Program-made: the position numbers and the translations under genes
Shown here: piece after piece, positions 15,543 through 24,403 of the stretch
Layout: each line of letters begins with the position of its first letter
Numbering within the stretch: the stretch's first letter is position 1
The notes under the pieces: model-generated
The model's database searches: none
What the model was told of the DNA's origin: nothing
What the model saw: the letters and a program-made list of their open reading frames with translations, nothing else
From: Candidatus Poribacteria bacterium
GTDB lineage: Bacteria > Poribacteria > WGA-4E > WGA-3G
NCBI GenBank assembly: GCA_009839745.1
Contig: VXPE01000103.1
Location: forward strand, 1-40,459
Length of the DNA stretch: 40,459 nucleotides
Direction: 5' to 3'

Positions 15543-17198
15543 GTGAATAAAAGAATCAAATACGGTGGCAACACCCTCGCTTTTGTCGCAATCATCTTCG
15601 GCATCCTCGCGCTGATTAATTTCCTGTCGACGCGTCGCTTCATTCGCGCCGATCTTACCGAGGACAAGCGTTATACTATCTCGACAGCGACTAAGAATGT
15701 GATCGACACGTTAGACGATATTGTGACGATCACCGCCTACTTTTCCACGAATCCCGCGGAGGTCGCACAAATCCGTCGCGATGTCAGAGATGTCCTCGAT
15801 GAATACAACGCGTTCTCCAAGAGACTCCAAATCGATTTCGTGAATCCTGCCGATTTTGACGATGGACAGAAACAGGAACTCCGTTTCAAGGGGATCCCGG
15901 AAGTCCAAATCAATGTTGTAAAAAAGGATAAAGCGGAAATTGCGAACGTCTATATGGGCATCTCTATCGGTTATAGCGGGAAAGAGGAGATCCTGCCAGT
16001 CGTGCGATCAACCGCTAATTTGGAGTACGAACTGACGTCCACTATTCTCAAAGTTACCACCAAAGAGGCGAAAACGGTAGGGTTTTTGAGCGGACACGGT
16101 GAATTTGACATTGATCATCAAAACCATCAACAGTTCCGCCAACTTTTGGATAAAAGTGCCCAAGGACAATATAATCTCACCGCCGTCAGTCTACAAGATG
16201 GAAAAGCGATTGATAGTAGCGTTTCGACACTGGTTATCGCGGGTGCCCAACAACCCTTGACGGAACGCGATAAATATGAAATAGATCAGTTCATTATGCG
16301 TGGCGGTCGGGTAATCTTTTTAGTCGATCCCATTCAATTACAGCCTGGCACCTTACAAGCTGCTCCATTGAGCACAGGTCTGAATGACCTCTTAGAACAC
16401 TACGGTGTGAAACTTGGGAACAACCTCTTGCTTGATGCCAGATTCCACGACACTGCGCGGTTCCAACAGGGGTTCATGACAGTTATTCAACCGTATCCCT
16501 ATTTTGTTAAAATTGTGAAACCGAATTTCTCAACGGAACACAGTATCACCAATCAGTTGGAGGTGTTGACATTACCATGGACGAGTTCTTTAGAGATGGT
16601 AACAAAGGAAGGGATCACCGCAACGCCGTTGGCAAAGACAAGTGAAGCAGGGCGGAGTATCCAAGGCTATTACAACCTAATGCCGAACGCTCCGATTCCG
16701 CCCAATGCGGAGTCTCAAGTTTATACGGTTGCTGTCGCCTTGGAAGGCAAATTCAAGAGTTTCTATGCCGGTAAAGAAATTCCGCCGGTCCCAACCCAAG
16801 ATGCCGCGGAATCGGGGTTAGAAACCTCTCCTAAAACTGAGGACAGCGAAACGCCTGTCCCAGGGACAGACACAGCGGGACGAATCACCAAAACTGAGAG
16901 TGAACAGACCCAAATTATTGTAGTAGGCACGGCGCAATTTCTCACGCAATTACGTCCCGATGGCGTTAACTTTTTCTTAAACACCGTGGATTGGTTGACC
17001 CTTGGTGATGCGCTCATCGGTATCCGTTCACACACCATTACGGATCGACCCTTGCGTGAGGTTTCTGAAATTGAGAAAAACTTTATTAAGTACCTCTGTA
17101 TTGTGGGGGTTCCCTTGATCGTTATTGTTTTTGGACTCCTTCGATATTTCCTAAAAAGACGAGCAAAACGGTTCGTAGAGACCTACGGGTCTGTATAA
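15543..17198 (+). CDS. GldG-like ABC exporter accessory protein
   Basis: The product (551 residues from GTG 15543) has an N-terminal membrane helix, a large extracytoplasmic region with VGFLSGHGEFD and GRVIFLVDP typical of the ABC-type uncharacterised transport/GldG family, and a C-terminal helix followed by a basic tail (KRRAKRF). The frame is open from an ATG at 15513 that would overlap the permease by 10 bases, but a strong GGAAGGAGGAG at 15522-15532 favours GTG 15543. It lies between permease and DUF4340 genes, the same order as in many exporters of this type. A Pro/Thr/Glu-rich stretch around 415-445 looks like a flexible insert. Confidence 0.85.
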   Translation: MNKRIKYGGNTLAFVAIIFGILALINFLSTRRFIRADLTEDKRYTISTATKNVIDTLDDIVTITAYFSTNPAEVAQIRRDVRDVLDEYNAFSKRLQIDFVNPADFDDGQKQELRFKGIPEVQINVVKKDKAEIANVYMGISIGYSGKEEILPVVRSTANLEYELTSTILKVTTKEAKTVGFLSGHGEFDIDHQNHQQFRQLLDKSAQGQYNLTAVSLQDGKAIDSSVSTLVIAGAQQPLTERDKYEIDQFIMRGGRVIFLVDPIQLQPGTLQAAPLSTGLNDLLEHYGVKLGNNLLLDARFHDTARFQQGFMTVIQPYPYFVKIVKPNFSTEHSITNQLEVLTLPWTSSLEMVTKEGITATPLAKTSEAGRSIQGYYNLMPNAPIPPNAESQVYTVAVALEGKFKSFYAGKEIPPVPTQDAAESGLETSPKTEDSETPVPGTDTAGRITKTESEQTQIIVVGTAQFLTQLRPDGVNFFLNTVDWLTLGDALIGIRSHTITDRPLREVSEIEKNFIKYLCIVGVPLIVIVFGLLRYFLKRRAKRFVETYGSV

Positions 17199-17226
17199 CT
17201 TGCCTTCAGGAGTAATAAATTAAAAA

Positions 17227-18207
17227 ATGAAGACAAAGCAACTCTTTATTTTAGGTGCTATTTTTGTCGTTTTGGCAAGCGTTGTCCTGCTTTTCGAGAA
17301 CCCCTTTGGGCAGAGCGAATATGAGAAAAAAGTTGAGACAGCGATGCCCCTGTTTCCCAATTTCAATGAGGAACAGGTTGTGAAAATAGAAATCACCGCG
17401 ACCGGCGAAACCACAACACTTTCAAAACAGAGTGGCAATTGGGTAGTCGCTTCCATGGATAACTATCCTGCGGATAGCGAAGGGGTAACGGAATTACTCG
17501 CCAAGGTAGCAGAATTTAAAAATACACAACGCGTCTCCAATAACCCAGAAAAGCAGTCAGAATTTGAGGTAGATAACACGGGTGTCGAAGCAAAATTGAT
17601 GGATACGAGCGATAAGGTATTGGCGCATCTGTTTGTGGGGAAAACGACCCCGGGGTTCCTGAGCAGTTACGTCCGTCCTGCCGATGCCAACGAGGTCTAC
17701 GTAGCACAAGGCTATCTCCAATCTGTCTTTGACAAAGGCACACGGACTTGGAAAGATCGGACTATCTTCAATTTTAACAAAGGGATTGTTACACAGTTGA
17801 ACATCGTTTCACCGGAGGAGACCGTCGAACTGCGTCTCGATGTAGAGGGGGCATGGCAGATGCTCAAGCCTGTAGCCGCTGCTGCGAAAGCAACGGAAAT
17901 TGACACACTTCTAACAACTTTCAGCGGGTTGGACACAGACGATTTCGCTGCAGCGACGGACGCCCTTGCAGCATACGGTTTGGACACACCACAATCCACT
18001 ATTTCCGCTGTGCTTAACGATGGCACAATGGCAACCCTACACATTGGGAAAGAGGAAGAGGGTAAACTTTACGTCAAACGCGACGACACGGAGACTGTCT
18101 TCAGGCTCTTCAAGGCGAATGTGGATCAGTTAATAAAGAAATCCGAAACGCTCAAAGCTGAAGAAGCCGCTACAGAAGTTGAGACCGAACAGGGGGGTTT
18201 ACCATGA
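17227..18207 (+). CDS. DUF4340 domain protein
   Basis: A 326-residue protein with an N-terminal membrane anchor (residues 5-23) and repeated beta-rich DUF4340 units, shown by WVVASMDNYPADSEGVTELL, the VGKTTPGFLSSYVR strand pair and a second unit with LHIGKEEEGKLYVKRDDTETVF. DUF4340 genes commonly stand next to GldG-like genes, and here the gap is 28 bases, so it is taken as a further subunit or assembly factor of the exporter. The C-terminus is acidic. Its TGA overlaps the ATG of the next gene (ATGA). Confidence 0.85.
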   Translation: MKTKQLFILGAIFVVLASVVLLFENPFGQSEYEKKVETAMPLFPNFNEEQVVKIEITATGETTTLSKQSGNWVVASMDNYPADSEGVTELLAKVAEFKNTQRVSNNPEKQSEFEVDNTGVEAKLMDTSDKVLAHLFVGKTTPGFLSSYVRPADANEVYVAQGYLQSVFDKGTRTWKDRTIFNFNKGIVTQLNIVSPEETVELRLDVEGAWQMLKPVAAAAKATEIDTLLTTFSGLDTDDFAAATDALAAYGLDTPQSTISAVLNDGTMATLHIGKEEEGKLYVKRDDTETVFRLFKANVDQLIKKSETLKAEEAATEVETEQGGLP

Positions 18208-18941
18208 AGAGATTAGAATTTCTATTTTTGGGAGTAATTACGCTGCTCGCCATAACGCTCACCGGGTGCGAGCCACAAATTTTAGGAACTTTACTACAAT
18301 CGCAGGAGAGTAGGAAAATCCACGTGACGGGGAATGGTTCAGTTGTTGGTGAACCCGATATAGCAACACTAAATTTAGGCGTATCCGTTGAGAAAAAGAC
18401 GGTTGCAGAAGCCCGCGAGGCAGCTGCTGTCGCAATGACAGCGGTCCTAGACGCACTGAAAGCCCGCGGCATCGCTGAAAACGATATTCAAACCGAAAGA
18501 TTTAGCATCTATCCGCAGTATGACTATACGGAGAATGGACGGGTCCTTCGTGGATACAGTGTGAACAACACCGTCAGTGCGAAAGTCCGAGCGTTAGAGA
18601 CTCTCAGTGGCGTCATTGATGCTGCTGCCGAAGCGGGGGGTGACATTGTTGTTGTAAACTCCGTACAATTTATGATTGAAGACACCACACCCTTGCAGAC
18701 ACAAGCGCGTGGCTTAGCAGTAGAAGATGCAGCGGCAAAAGCGCAAACCTTAGCAGACGCGAGCGGTGTTACGCTCGGAAAACCCATCACGATCACCGAG
18801 ACCTCGCACGCTGCAAGCCCCCCAATCGCCTTTGCGAGGGAAGCGGCGTTCGCCGAGGAGAGTGCGCTGAGTTCAACCCCTATTGAAGCCGGTGAACTCA
18901 CCGTCACTGTGAATGTCACGATAGTCTACGAGATTGAGTAG
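18204..18941 (+). CDS. SIMPL-domain (DUF541) lipoprotein
   Basis: A 245-residue lipoprotein: signal ending LTGC with Cys 22, then a SIMPL/DUF541 domain (KIHVTGNGSVVGEPDIATLNLGV, the alternating VNNTVSAKVRALETLSGVIDAAAEAGG segment, and a C-terminal ELTVTVNVTIVYEI strand). E. coli YggE is the best-known relative, linked to oxidative stress; the mechanism is not known. The start overlaps the DUF4340 stop by four bases, so the two are translationally coupled and the protein may serve the same envelope complex. Confidence 0.88.
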   Translation: MKRLEFLFLGVITLLAITLTGCEPQILGTLLQSQESRKIHVTGNGSVVGEPDIATLNLGVSVEKKTVAEAREAAAVAMTAVLDALKARGIAENDIQTERFSIYPQYDYTENGRVLRGYSVNNTVSAKVRALETLSGVIDAAAEAGGDIVVVNSVQFMIEDTTPLQTQARGLAVEDAAAKAQTLADASGVTLGKPITITETSHAASPPIAFAREAAFAEESALSSTPIEAGELTVTVNVTIVYEIE

Positions 18942-18946
18942 GGAGT

Positions 18947-19551
18947 TTAAATTGGTAGGTGGGTCTGAAACACAAGGAATTTTCCATTAAAATGGTGTTG
19001 GAGAACAAAAATTTCCATCTGTGAAAATAACTCTCCACATTCCATTTCCTGAAAGGCTATTTTCATTTTGTCATGCTGTTGGTTCTGCTCGGTGTCACCA
19101 TGACATGGAACGGCAAAGTTCAATGTATTGTCCCCAATTTGGGGATACTGATTCGGGTTCAAAATATTTGCGCCTGCCTTAACCTCGGTCATAATGCGGA
19201 AACGCATCTTTTTGGTAGGGAGAGTATATTATTCCCTGCTTCTTCCATTTGTGTGCGGGTAGTGTTTTCTATACCTTCCGTTAACTTCTTGACATCCTTT
19301 TCACCAGTTGGAATCGTCGAATTAAAAGAGGCAACCGAATAGGTTTTGCTATCTTTGAGCTCAATCAATTCTCCGCCAGTAAACTGAGCATCGCTGTGAT
19401 CGAGTTTGATGGCTAAATCCGGAAATTTTCCTTTGTTGACACAAGAGAGCATTTGTTGATCAAAGGGAAATTCCTCAAGTTGATTTTTTGAGAGAAATTC
19501 CTCTTTTTTCTTGCACAAGTCGGCGAAAAAGTGATAAATAGAGTAAGTCAT
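18947..19551 (-). pseudogene. type II restriction endonuclease, frameshifted
   Basis: The ATG directly follows the methyltransferase TAA with no gap. The first 120 codons (19551-19189) carry a PD-(D/E)xK nuclease site: PDLAIKL with P44-D45 and ELIELKD with E64 and K66. The frame then stops, but a second frame (19207-18947, 86 codons, from MRFRIMTEVKAG) continues the same protein if one base is added in the A5 run at 19209-19213 (minus strand). The joined protein would be about 200 residues. The loss may be a real inactivating deletion, a slippage-regulated switch, or a sequencing error. The recognition site is unknown. Confidence 0.7.
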
Positions 19552-20469
19552 TTATTGATTTGATTCAAGAAAAGCCATCTGTTTAGCAGTGAGTTCGTCA
19601 GAGGATGCGATTTTTCTACTTTGTCCCTGTTCTCCCCAAATTGCTTCTAAATCTGGGGTGCATGCGTAATCCTTGAAAAAGCGTGAGACATCGTCTGATT
19701 TTCTCTGTTCGGCAAGTCTGTTTTGAATAAGCGTAACGTTGTGGGAGTCGAGTTCAATACCTACTGATTTTCGTCCCAATTGTTCCGCCACGACCAGCGT
19801 TGTCCCTGAACCCGCGAACGGGTCTAGGACGACATCACCGGGATTTGTGGAAGAAAGGATAATCCGAAGAAGAAGTTGAATAGGGGTCTGCTGTTTGTGC
19901 AAGCGATTCCCTTCTGCATCTCGCAATGCTTCATCGCCCGCAAAATAACCAGAGGTCAACTCACGAATATCATCCCAGACATCCGTAACAAACATACCGT
20001 TTTCTCGGGCGTGCTTGTAATCTGCAGGCAGTGGTGGATCGATGCGTAGACGATGGAAGACACGCGGCGTTTTACCTTTTGTCGCGAATCCTATAATCTG
20101 ATAGTGCTTACCGAAACGCTTCATCCCCGGCACTGCCGAAGTTTTCTTTTTCCAAATAATCAGATTTTGAAAGGTCCATCCGGTATCTCGTAAGCATTGC
20201 AACACGAATTCTGTATTTTTTTCACGTTGCATGAAATAAAGGGCACCACCCTCCGATGTCAATGCATACACCTTTGCACAGATATCGCCCATCCACCCCC
20301 AATATTCCTCTGGTGGTAAATTATCATCCCAGGCATTGTAAGTCTTATCCTGATTGAAGGGAGGGTCAAGAAAGGAGAGGTCTATTCTCGGCGCGAAATC
20401 TCTCCGATCCAAGGCTGTTGTGCAACTTTCATGAAGCACAATACAGTTTTTTCTGAATGAATTGCTCAT
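19552..20469 (-). CDS. type II DNA methyltransferase (beta class, probably N6-adenine)
   Basis: A 305-residue methyltransferase with catalytic DPPF at 35-38 placed before the AdoMet-binding DPFAGSGTT at 215-223, the beta-class order, followed by VGIELD. DPPF rather than SPPY suggests adenine N6 methylation. The middle holds the GMKRFGKHYQ and VWDDIREL segments common in this class. All motifs are intact, so it should still methylate DNA and protect the host although its partner nuclease gene, starting on the next base after the stop codon, is broken. Confidence 0.92.
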   Translation of the reverse strand: MSNSFRKNCIVLHESCTTALDRRDFAPRIDLSFLDPPFNQDKTYNAWDDNLPPEEYWGWMGDICAKVYALTSEGGALYFMQREKNTEFVLQCLRDTGWTFQNLIIWKKKTSAVPGMKRFGKHYQIIGFATKGKTPRVFHRLRIDPPLPADYKHARENGMFVTDVWDDIRELTSGYFAGDEALRDAEGNRLHKQQTPIQLLLRIILSSTNPGDVVLDPFAGSGTTLVVAEQLGRKSVGIELDSHNVTLIQNRLAEQRKSDDVSRFFKDYACTPDLEAIWGEQGQSRKIASSDELTAKQMAFLESNQ

Positions 20470-20559
20470 AGTGATTCCACGTTTTCGCAGTTAGGATGCG
20501 TCTGAGGGGGAGCTCCACTTTGAATATTCCAGGGCGCGGTCAATTGCTACCAAAAACCT

Positions 20560-20728
20560 CTTAACTGAAAACCGAAAGGATTTTCGCATGAAGTTTAATA
20601 AAATATTTGGGTAATTCTATGTTCCCCAAACCCAGTAGGTGCGGTTTGTAACCGCACCGGGCATTGGTAAAAATTATCCGATTAAATTCTTAATCTGCAT
20701 CAGAAAATCCGAACCGACGACTGACAAC
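20560..20728. repeat. heptamer-flanked inverted repeat enclosing a REP hairpin, copy 3
   Basis: CTTAACTGAAAACCG with GGATTTTCGCAT (about 20562-20590) is mirrored by GCATCAGAAAATCC and CCGACGACTGACAACT (about 20697-20728). Inside sits a perfect 9-bp hairpin GGTGCGGTT/AACCGCACC (20638-20646 and 20650-20658, loop TGT). No gene lies in the 20470-20731 gap. Confidence 0.6.
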
Positions 20729-20731
20729 TAT

Positions 20732-21241
20732 TTAGACCGTATACTGTTTTAGCGTGTCGTCATCTAAATTCTCCAAGACATCTTTCGTGTCGGGTTTTTG
20801 TCCCTGGTCAAGTTCCTGTTCAGAGAATCCTTGCTCAGCAAGCACCTCTTCAACAACATAGATGGGGGCTTCACAGCGGAGTGCAAGCGCGATTGCATCG
20901 CTCGGTCGACAATCCACGTCAATAGCGTTCCCATCGACCTCTAAGGTTATACATGCATAGAAAGTCCGTTCTTCAAAAGCATGTACACACACGGTTGTAA
21001 CTTTAGCCCCAAGCGTTTCAATCATCGTCTTGAGTAAGTCGTGTGTCATCGGTCGCGGAAGTTGCATTTTCTCGATATGCATCTGGATAGCCGCTGCCTC
21101 CGATTCACCGATCCAAATCAGCAATATCCGATTTGAATCTCCCTCTTTCTCCTTCAGGACAACGATTGGTGCTCCAGTGCTCCGATCAATTGAGAGGAAG
21201 TTAACCTTAACCTCAACACGTGCTTGTTTCTCTTTTTCCAT
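20732..21241 (-). CDS. bifunctional nuclease family protein (DUF151)
   Basis: A 169-residue protein of the BFN/DUF151 family, which includes plant and bacterial proteins with reported DNase and RNase activity. Conserved features are IWIGESEAAAIQMHIE, RPMTHDLLKTMIETLGAKV, FYACITLEV and DCRPSDAIALALRCEAPIYV. The acidic C-terminal 35 residues (DLxNLDDD-like) are less conserved. It is the last gene of the flotillin cluster on the minus strand, 93 bases after the flotillin stop, with a repeat element between. Cytoplasmic; the physiological target is unknown. Confidence 0.88.
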   Translation of the reverse strand: MEKEKQARVEVKVNFLSIDRSTGAPIVVLKEKEGDSNRILLIWIGESEAAAIQMHIEKMQLPRPMTHDLLKTMIETLGAKVTTVCVHAFEERTFYACITLEVDGNAIDVDCRPSDAIALALRCEAPIYVVEEVLAEQGFSEQELDQGQKPDTKDVLENLDDDTLKQYTV

Positions 21242-21261
21242 CTGTGCATCCTTTCATATTG

Positions 21262-21330
21262 GCTATCAGCCGTCAGCTTTCGGCTTTCAGAAAGAGACCT
21301 CTTTCCTGACTGCTGACTGCCGACGACTAT
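21262..21330. repeat. heptamer-flanked hairpin element, copy 4
   Basis: Degenerate heptamers TCAGCCG TCAGCTT TCGGCTT lead into the hairpin GAAAGAG/CTCTTTC (about 21290-21305), followed by CTGACTG CTGACTG CCGACGA. It fills most of the gap between flotillin and DUF151 genes. Confidence 0.55.
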
Positions 21331-21334
21331 TCTG

Positions 21335-23176
21335 CTATTCTTCTGAATCCGATTGGGCATTGACTGCCACGTTGGAAGCATAATCGCGAATGGTCTGTGC
21401 AATTCTCTCAGTATCTAAACCGCTGAAACCAACGATTTCTTTCAGCAGAGGCACTGCCGCACCAGCATTCACAATGGAACTGAGGATCCGGTTCATGCCA
21501 TTGCTGCCATTACCATTACCGCCGCCCCCGAGGTCAAGCACACGGATGCTTTCAATACGCTCCGCCGGCTTCATCAGTTCAGTGGTTACTTCAGGTAGGG
21601 ATTCCACGAGTGCTAATATAGCATCACTAACGAGAACTTTTGAATCTGCCTGATTCTTCGCAGCAATCGATGCCTCTTCGCCATTGGCTTTTGCCTGCGC
21701 TTCAACGAGGAATGCCTCTGCAAGAATTCTTTGCGCCTGCGCTTTGACTTCAGCCGCGTCAAGTTCCGCCTTAGCGGTCTCCACAACAGCATAAACTTCC
21801 GCGTCAGTTGCGCGTTCTTTGGCGATGCGTTCTTCGTCCGCCTCCTGTTCCGCACGGATAAGAGCGATTTTACTTTGCCGCTCCGCTTCTTCAACGGCTT
21901 CGGCAGTTAAGACACTCGCCTCGGCTTTTGCTTTTTGCGCGCTAACGTCCAGGAGTTCAATCAATGCCGCTTCACGCTGCTTCTCTTTCATTGAGATCTG
22001 GATTGCGTTTTCGGCTTCTGCCTCTTTTTCTTCGCGTTCTTTCTCAATAAGGACGATTCTGCTGGAAATACCGGTCTCTTCGACCGCACGCTGCTGCTCA
22101 ATCTTGGCTTTTTCAACGGTGAGTTCCCGCTGAACCTGTGCTTCCTCGATCAACTGTTCCTGTTGGACACGAGCAATTTCGACTGCCTGCTTTTGTGCAA
22201 TCTCTGTTTCTTGAACTTGGCGTTCCTGTTCAATCCGCGCAGTATCAAGCCGCTGCTTCTGCAGAATTTCCGTAGACTTTACCACTTCTTCCTGCTTGAT
22301 TCGTGTTTCCTCGATAGCTTGTTGCTGTTCGAGTTTATGGGATTCAATCTCGCGTTCCTGTTCCGCTTTGTTCGTAGAGATTGCTTTCCGCTGCTCTTCT
22401 TGTGCGAACTCAAGCCGTTTCGCAACTTCTAAGGCTTGTGTCTCCGTTTCCTCTTCGCGTTGTTTGATTTCCAGTTCGGCTTTAAGTCGGTTCTCTTCAC
22501 GCTTTACTTGGTTTTCATGTTCAATCCGGGCAGTCTCAGTTTGCCGATCTTCAACCTCTTGCTTGATGGTTTGGATCGCAACGACATCAAAACGGTTGTT
22601 CGCGTCAAGTGCGTCAAGTGGGGTCTGGTCAAGATTGGTGACAGCGACACTTTCTAACTTAAAACCGTTCTGCTCGAGGTCGTCCCGACAGGCTTCCTGA
22701 ACCTGATCAGAAAACTGTTGGCGTTTTTCATGCAATTCCTGTAGATCCATAGTTGCCGCGACGCTTCGGAGGACACCCACAAGTTTGCCTTCAAGGAGTT
22801 TATTCACTTCGGAGGGCGTTAGCGTTTTATCACCAAGACTCGCGACCGCTTTGAGTACATCCTGTTCGTGTGGTTCAATTTTGACATAGAATTCTGCTTC
22901 CAAATCAACCCGTAAACTATCTTTTGTAATGAGCGCGGCTTGTCCCGTTCGTTCAACGGGAAGTTGGAGCGTATTCAGGGAAATCAGTTGGGTCGTGTTC
23001 GTCAATGGATTGATAAGGTTACCACCAAAGACGACCCGCTTTTTACGACCGCCAGAGATGACTAATGCCGAATCTGCTGGTGCTTTTTTGTAGAAGGAGC
23101 GATAGATTAACAGGAAAATGACCAGTAAGGCAATTACGCTACCGACAATAGTGATGAATAAGTTGGCGTCCAACAT
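21335..23176 (-). CDS. flotillin-like SPFH/band 7 protein with long coiled coil
   Basis: A 613-residue flotillin of the YqiK kind: one membrane helix at about 7-27, an SPFH domain at about 30-200 (SALVISGGRKKRVVFGGN, then LRVDLEAEFYVKI and VNKLLEGKLVGVLR), a coiled coil of more than 250 residues built from E/Q/R-rich heptads, and a C-terminal GGGGNGNGSNG linker before the oligomerisation tail. Flotillins scaffold membrane microdomains with NfeD partners, and the NfeD-like gene lies just upstream (108 bases). The coding sequence is repetitive at DNA level in the coiled coil, so copy-number changes are possible. Confidence 0.93.
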   Translation of the reverse strand: MLDANLFITIVGSVIALLVIFLLIYRSFYKKAPADSALVISGGRKKRVVFGGNLINPLTNTTQLISLNTLQLPVERTGQAALITKDSLRVDLEAEFYVKIEPHEQDVLKAVASLGDKTLTPSEVNKLLEGKLVGVLRSVAATMDLQELHEKRQQFSDQVQEACRDDLEQNGFKLESVAVTNLDQTPLDALDANNRFDVVAIQTIKQEVEDRQTETARIEHENQVKREENRLKAELEIKQREEETETQALEVAKRLEFAQEEQRKAISTNKAEQEREIESHKLEQQQAIEETRIKQEEVVKSTEILQKQRLDTARIEQERQVQETEIAQKQAVEIARVQQEQLIEEAQVQRELTVEKAKIEQQRAVEETGISSRIVLIEKEREEKEAEAENAIQISMKEKQREAALIELLDVSAQKAKAEASVLTAEAVEEAERQSKIALIRAEQEADEERIAKERATDAEVYAVVETAKAELDAAEVKAQAQRILAEAFLVEAQAKANGEEASIAAKNQADSKVLVSDAILALVESLPEVTTELMKPAERIESIRVLDLGGGGNGNGSNGMNRILSSIVNAGAAVPLLKEIVGFSGLDTERIAQTIRDYASNVAVNAQSDSEE

Positions 23177-23284
23177 GCTTCAATTCTCCTCTGTATGGTG
23201 TGTCTTTTGCACCTAACGTAGGGACTTTAGGGTAAATGTCAGTTCAATTAATTAAGCGATGTTGCACAGACGCAAAACGCTATA

Positions 23285-23956
23285 TTATCGCAGATCCATT
23301 TCGCTTTTTTTTACATCAAAGATTCGTTTGGTCCCGTCATAATTTATGAGAATGACAGTATCCCCTTTGACAGGCGTGATTCCGTCTGGTTCGACACGGC
23401 AACTGACAGTTAATTCCGGTCCGTCCGGAACTTGGACGCGAGCCGTCCCAAAAGTGGTTGTGATCTGCCCACTAATGACGCGCCCACTTAAACCGAGTAG
23501 TTGGACATCATTGATGGCTTTTTCGCTCTCTGGGAACAATTTTGAAAGCGCGATAGAGATATACCGAGTTCCCAAGAAACAACAGAAAAACGCAATGATA
23601 CACGATATCCAAACTCGATGTGGATTCCCAGGGATGTTGAGAAACGCGTTCGCGATGAGCCCAAAAATTCCCCACGTCACAAATAGCGACATCAGAACAA
23701 TCATCAGAGGGACCCTGCCAACGTTCAGAAACCCAAACACATCCCCAAACGAGGGACCCTGAGAGCCTGTGTCTATATCAGCATCTACATCTGCGTCCGC
23801 GTCGATGTCAGCATCCATATCAACATCTGCGTCCACATCCCCGAAATCCATCGCTCCAGTAACGAGTCGAAAGAGTGCCAGGAGGAACACAATCGCTAAA
23901 GGGGCTGTAAACCAGACGTTATACGAAACGATGAGATAATTCAGGAATTCTATCAT
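23285..23956 (-). CDS. NfeD-like/YqiJ-type membrane protein with OB-fold
   Basis: A 223-residue protein with a first membrane helix (about 14-34), an Asp-rich stretch (37-63) in which Asp alternates with Ala, Val, Ile and Met, two to three more helices and a C-terminal OB-fold (GRVISGQITTTFGTARVQV). This matches YqiJ-like NfeD relatives that pair with flotillins. The ATG at 23956 with AGGGAT before it fits better than the earlier in-frame start at 24007. The Asp-rich loop lies between membrane helices and could bind cations; this is inference from composition. It stands 11 bases after the PH-like gene. Confidence 0.82.
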   Translation of the reverse strand: MIEFLNYLIVSYNVWFTAPLAIVFLLALFRLVTGAMDFGDVDADVDMDADIDADADVDADIDTGSQGPSFGDVFGFLNVGRVPLMIVLMSLFVTWGIFGLIANAFLNIPGNPHRVWISCIIAFFCCFLGTRYISIALSKLFPESEKAINDVQLLGLSGRVISGQITTTFGTARVQVPDGPELTVSCRVEPDGITPVKGDTVILINYDGTKRIFDVKKSEMDLR

Positions 23957-23967
23957 GGCATCCCTTT

Positions 23968-24363
23968 TTATGCTGTGAGTTGCTCGGCGATGCACGCGTA
24001 GGCACATTGTGCTGAACGGACGTTGATATTGTCAATCCAATGAACATTGCGGACAATACTAATTTCAAGTTTTGCTTGGCGAAGGAGCCGATGCTTGAAA
24101 TCCCGAATGAGTTTGACACCACGAATTTCCGTGAATAATAAATTACATCGAACGTTTGCGTAAGAGACAGTGAAACTCCCTATATAGCGTTCATCTAAGA
24201 CCAGCACCCGGCGCGAGGTGATGAAGACATAGTCTGGACACAGTAAGTTGGAGCGACCGAGGACGCACAAGCGGATGTGTTCATCTTCACATATATGCGC
24301 TTGCACAATCTTTTGAATACGAGGGGGCATGTTCGCAAATTCGGTATCCATGTCATTTGGCAA
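23968..24363 (-). CDS. PH-domain-like small protein
   Basis: A 131-residue protein with no signal or membrane segment. Its core, CVLGRSNLLCPDYVFITSRRVLVLDERYIGSFTVSY then a further set of strands and a final helix, looks like the bacterial PH domains of the YokE/bPH type. Recognition is by pattern only. An ATG four codons in is an alternative start. It is the first gene of the minus-strand run into NfeD-like, flotillin and DUF151 genes and may act with that membrane complex. Confidence 0.6.
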   Translation of the reverse strand: MPNDMDTEFANMPPRIQKIVQAHICEDEHIRLCVLGRSNLLCPDYVFITSRRVLVLDERYIGSFTVSYANVRCNLLFTEIRGVKLIRDFKHRLLRQAKLEISIVRNVHWIDNINVRSAQCAYACIAEQLTA

Positions 24364-24403
24364 ACAATATGTAATTGGTAAACACGGAATGACGCGGTAG
24401 AAA

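Noticed and set aside
21613-22700. Long plus- and minus-strand frames inside the flotillin gene
   Set aside because: They mirror the repetitive coiled-coil codons in other frames and have no independent start signals or domains.
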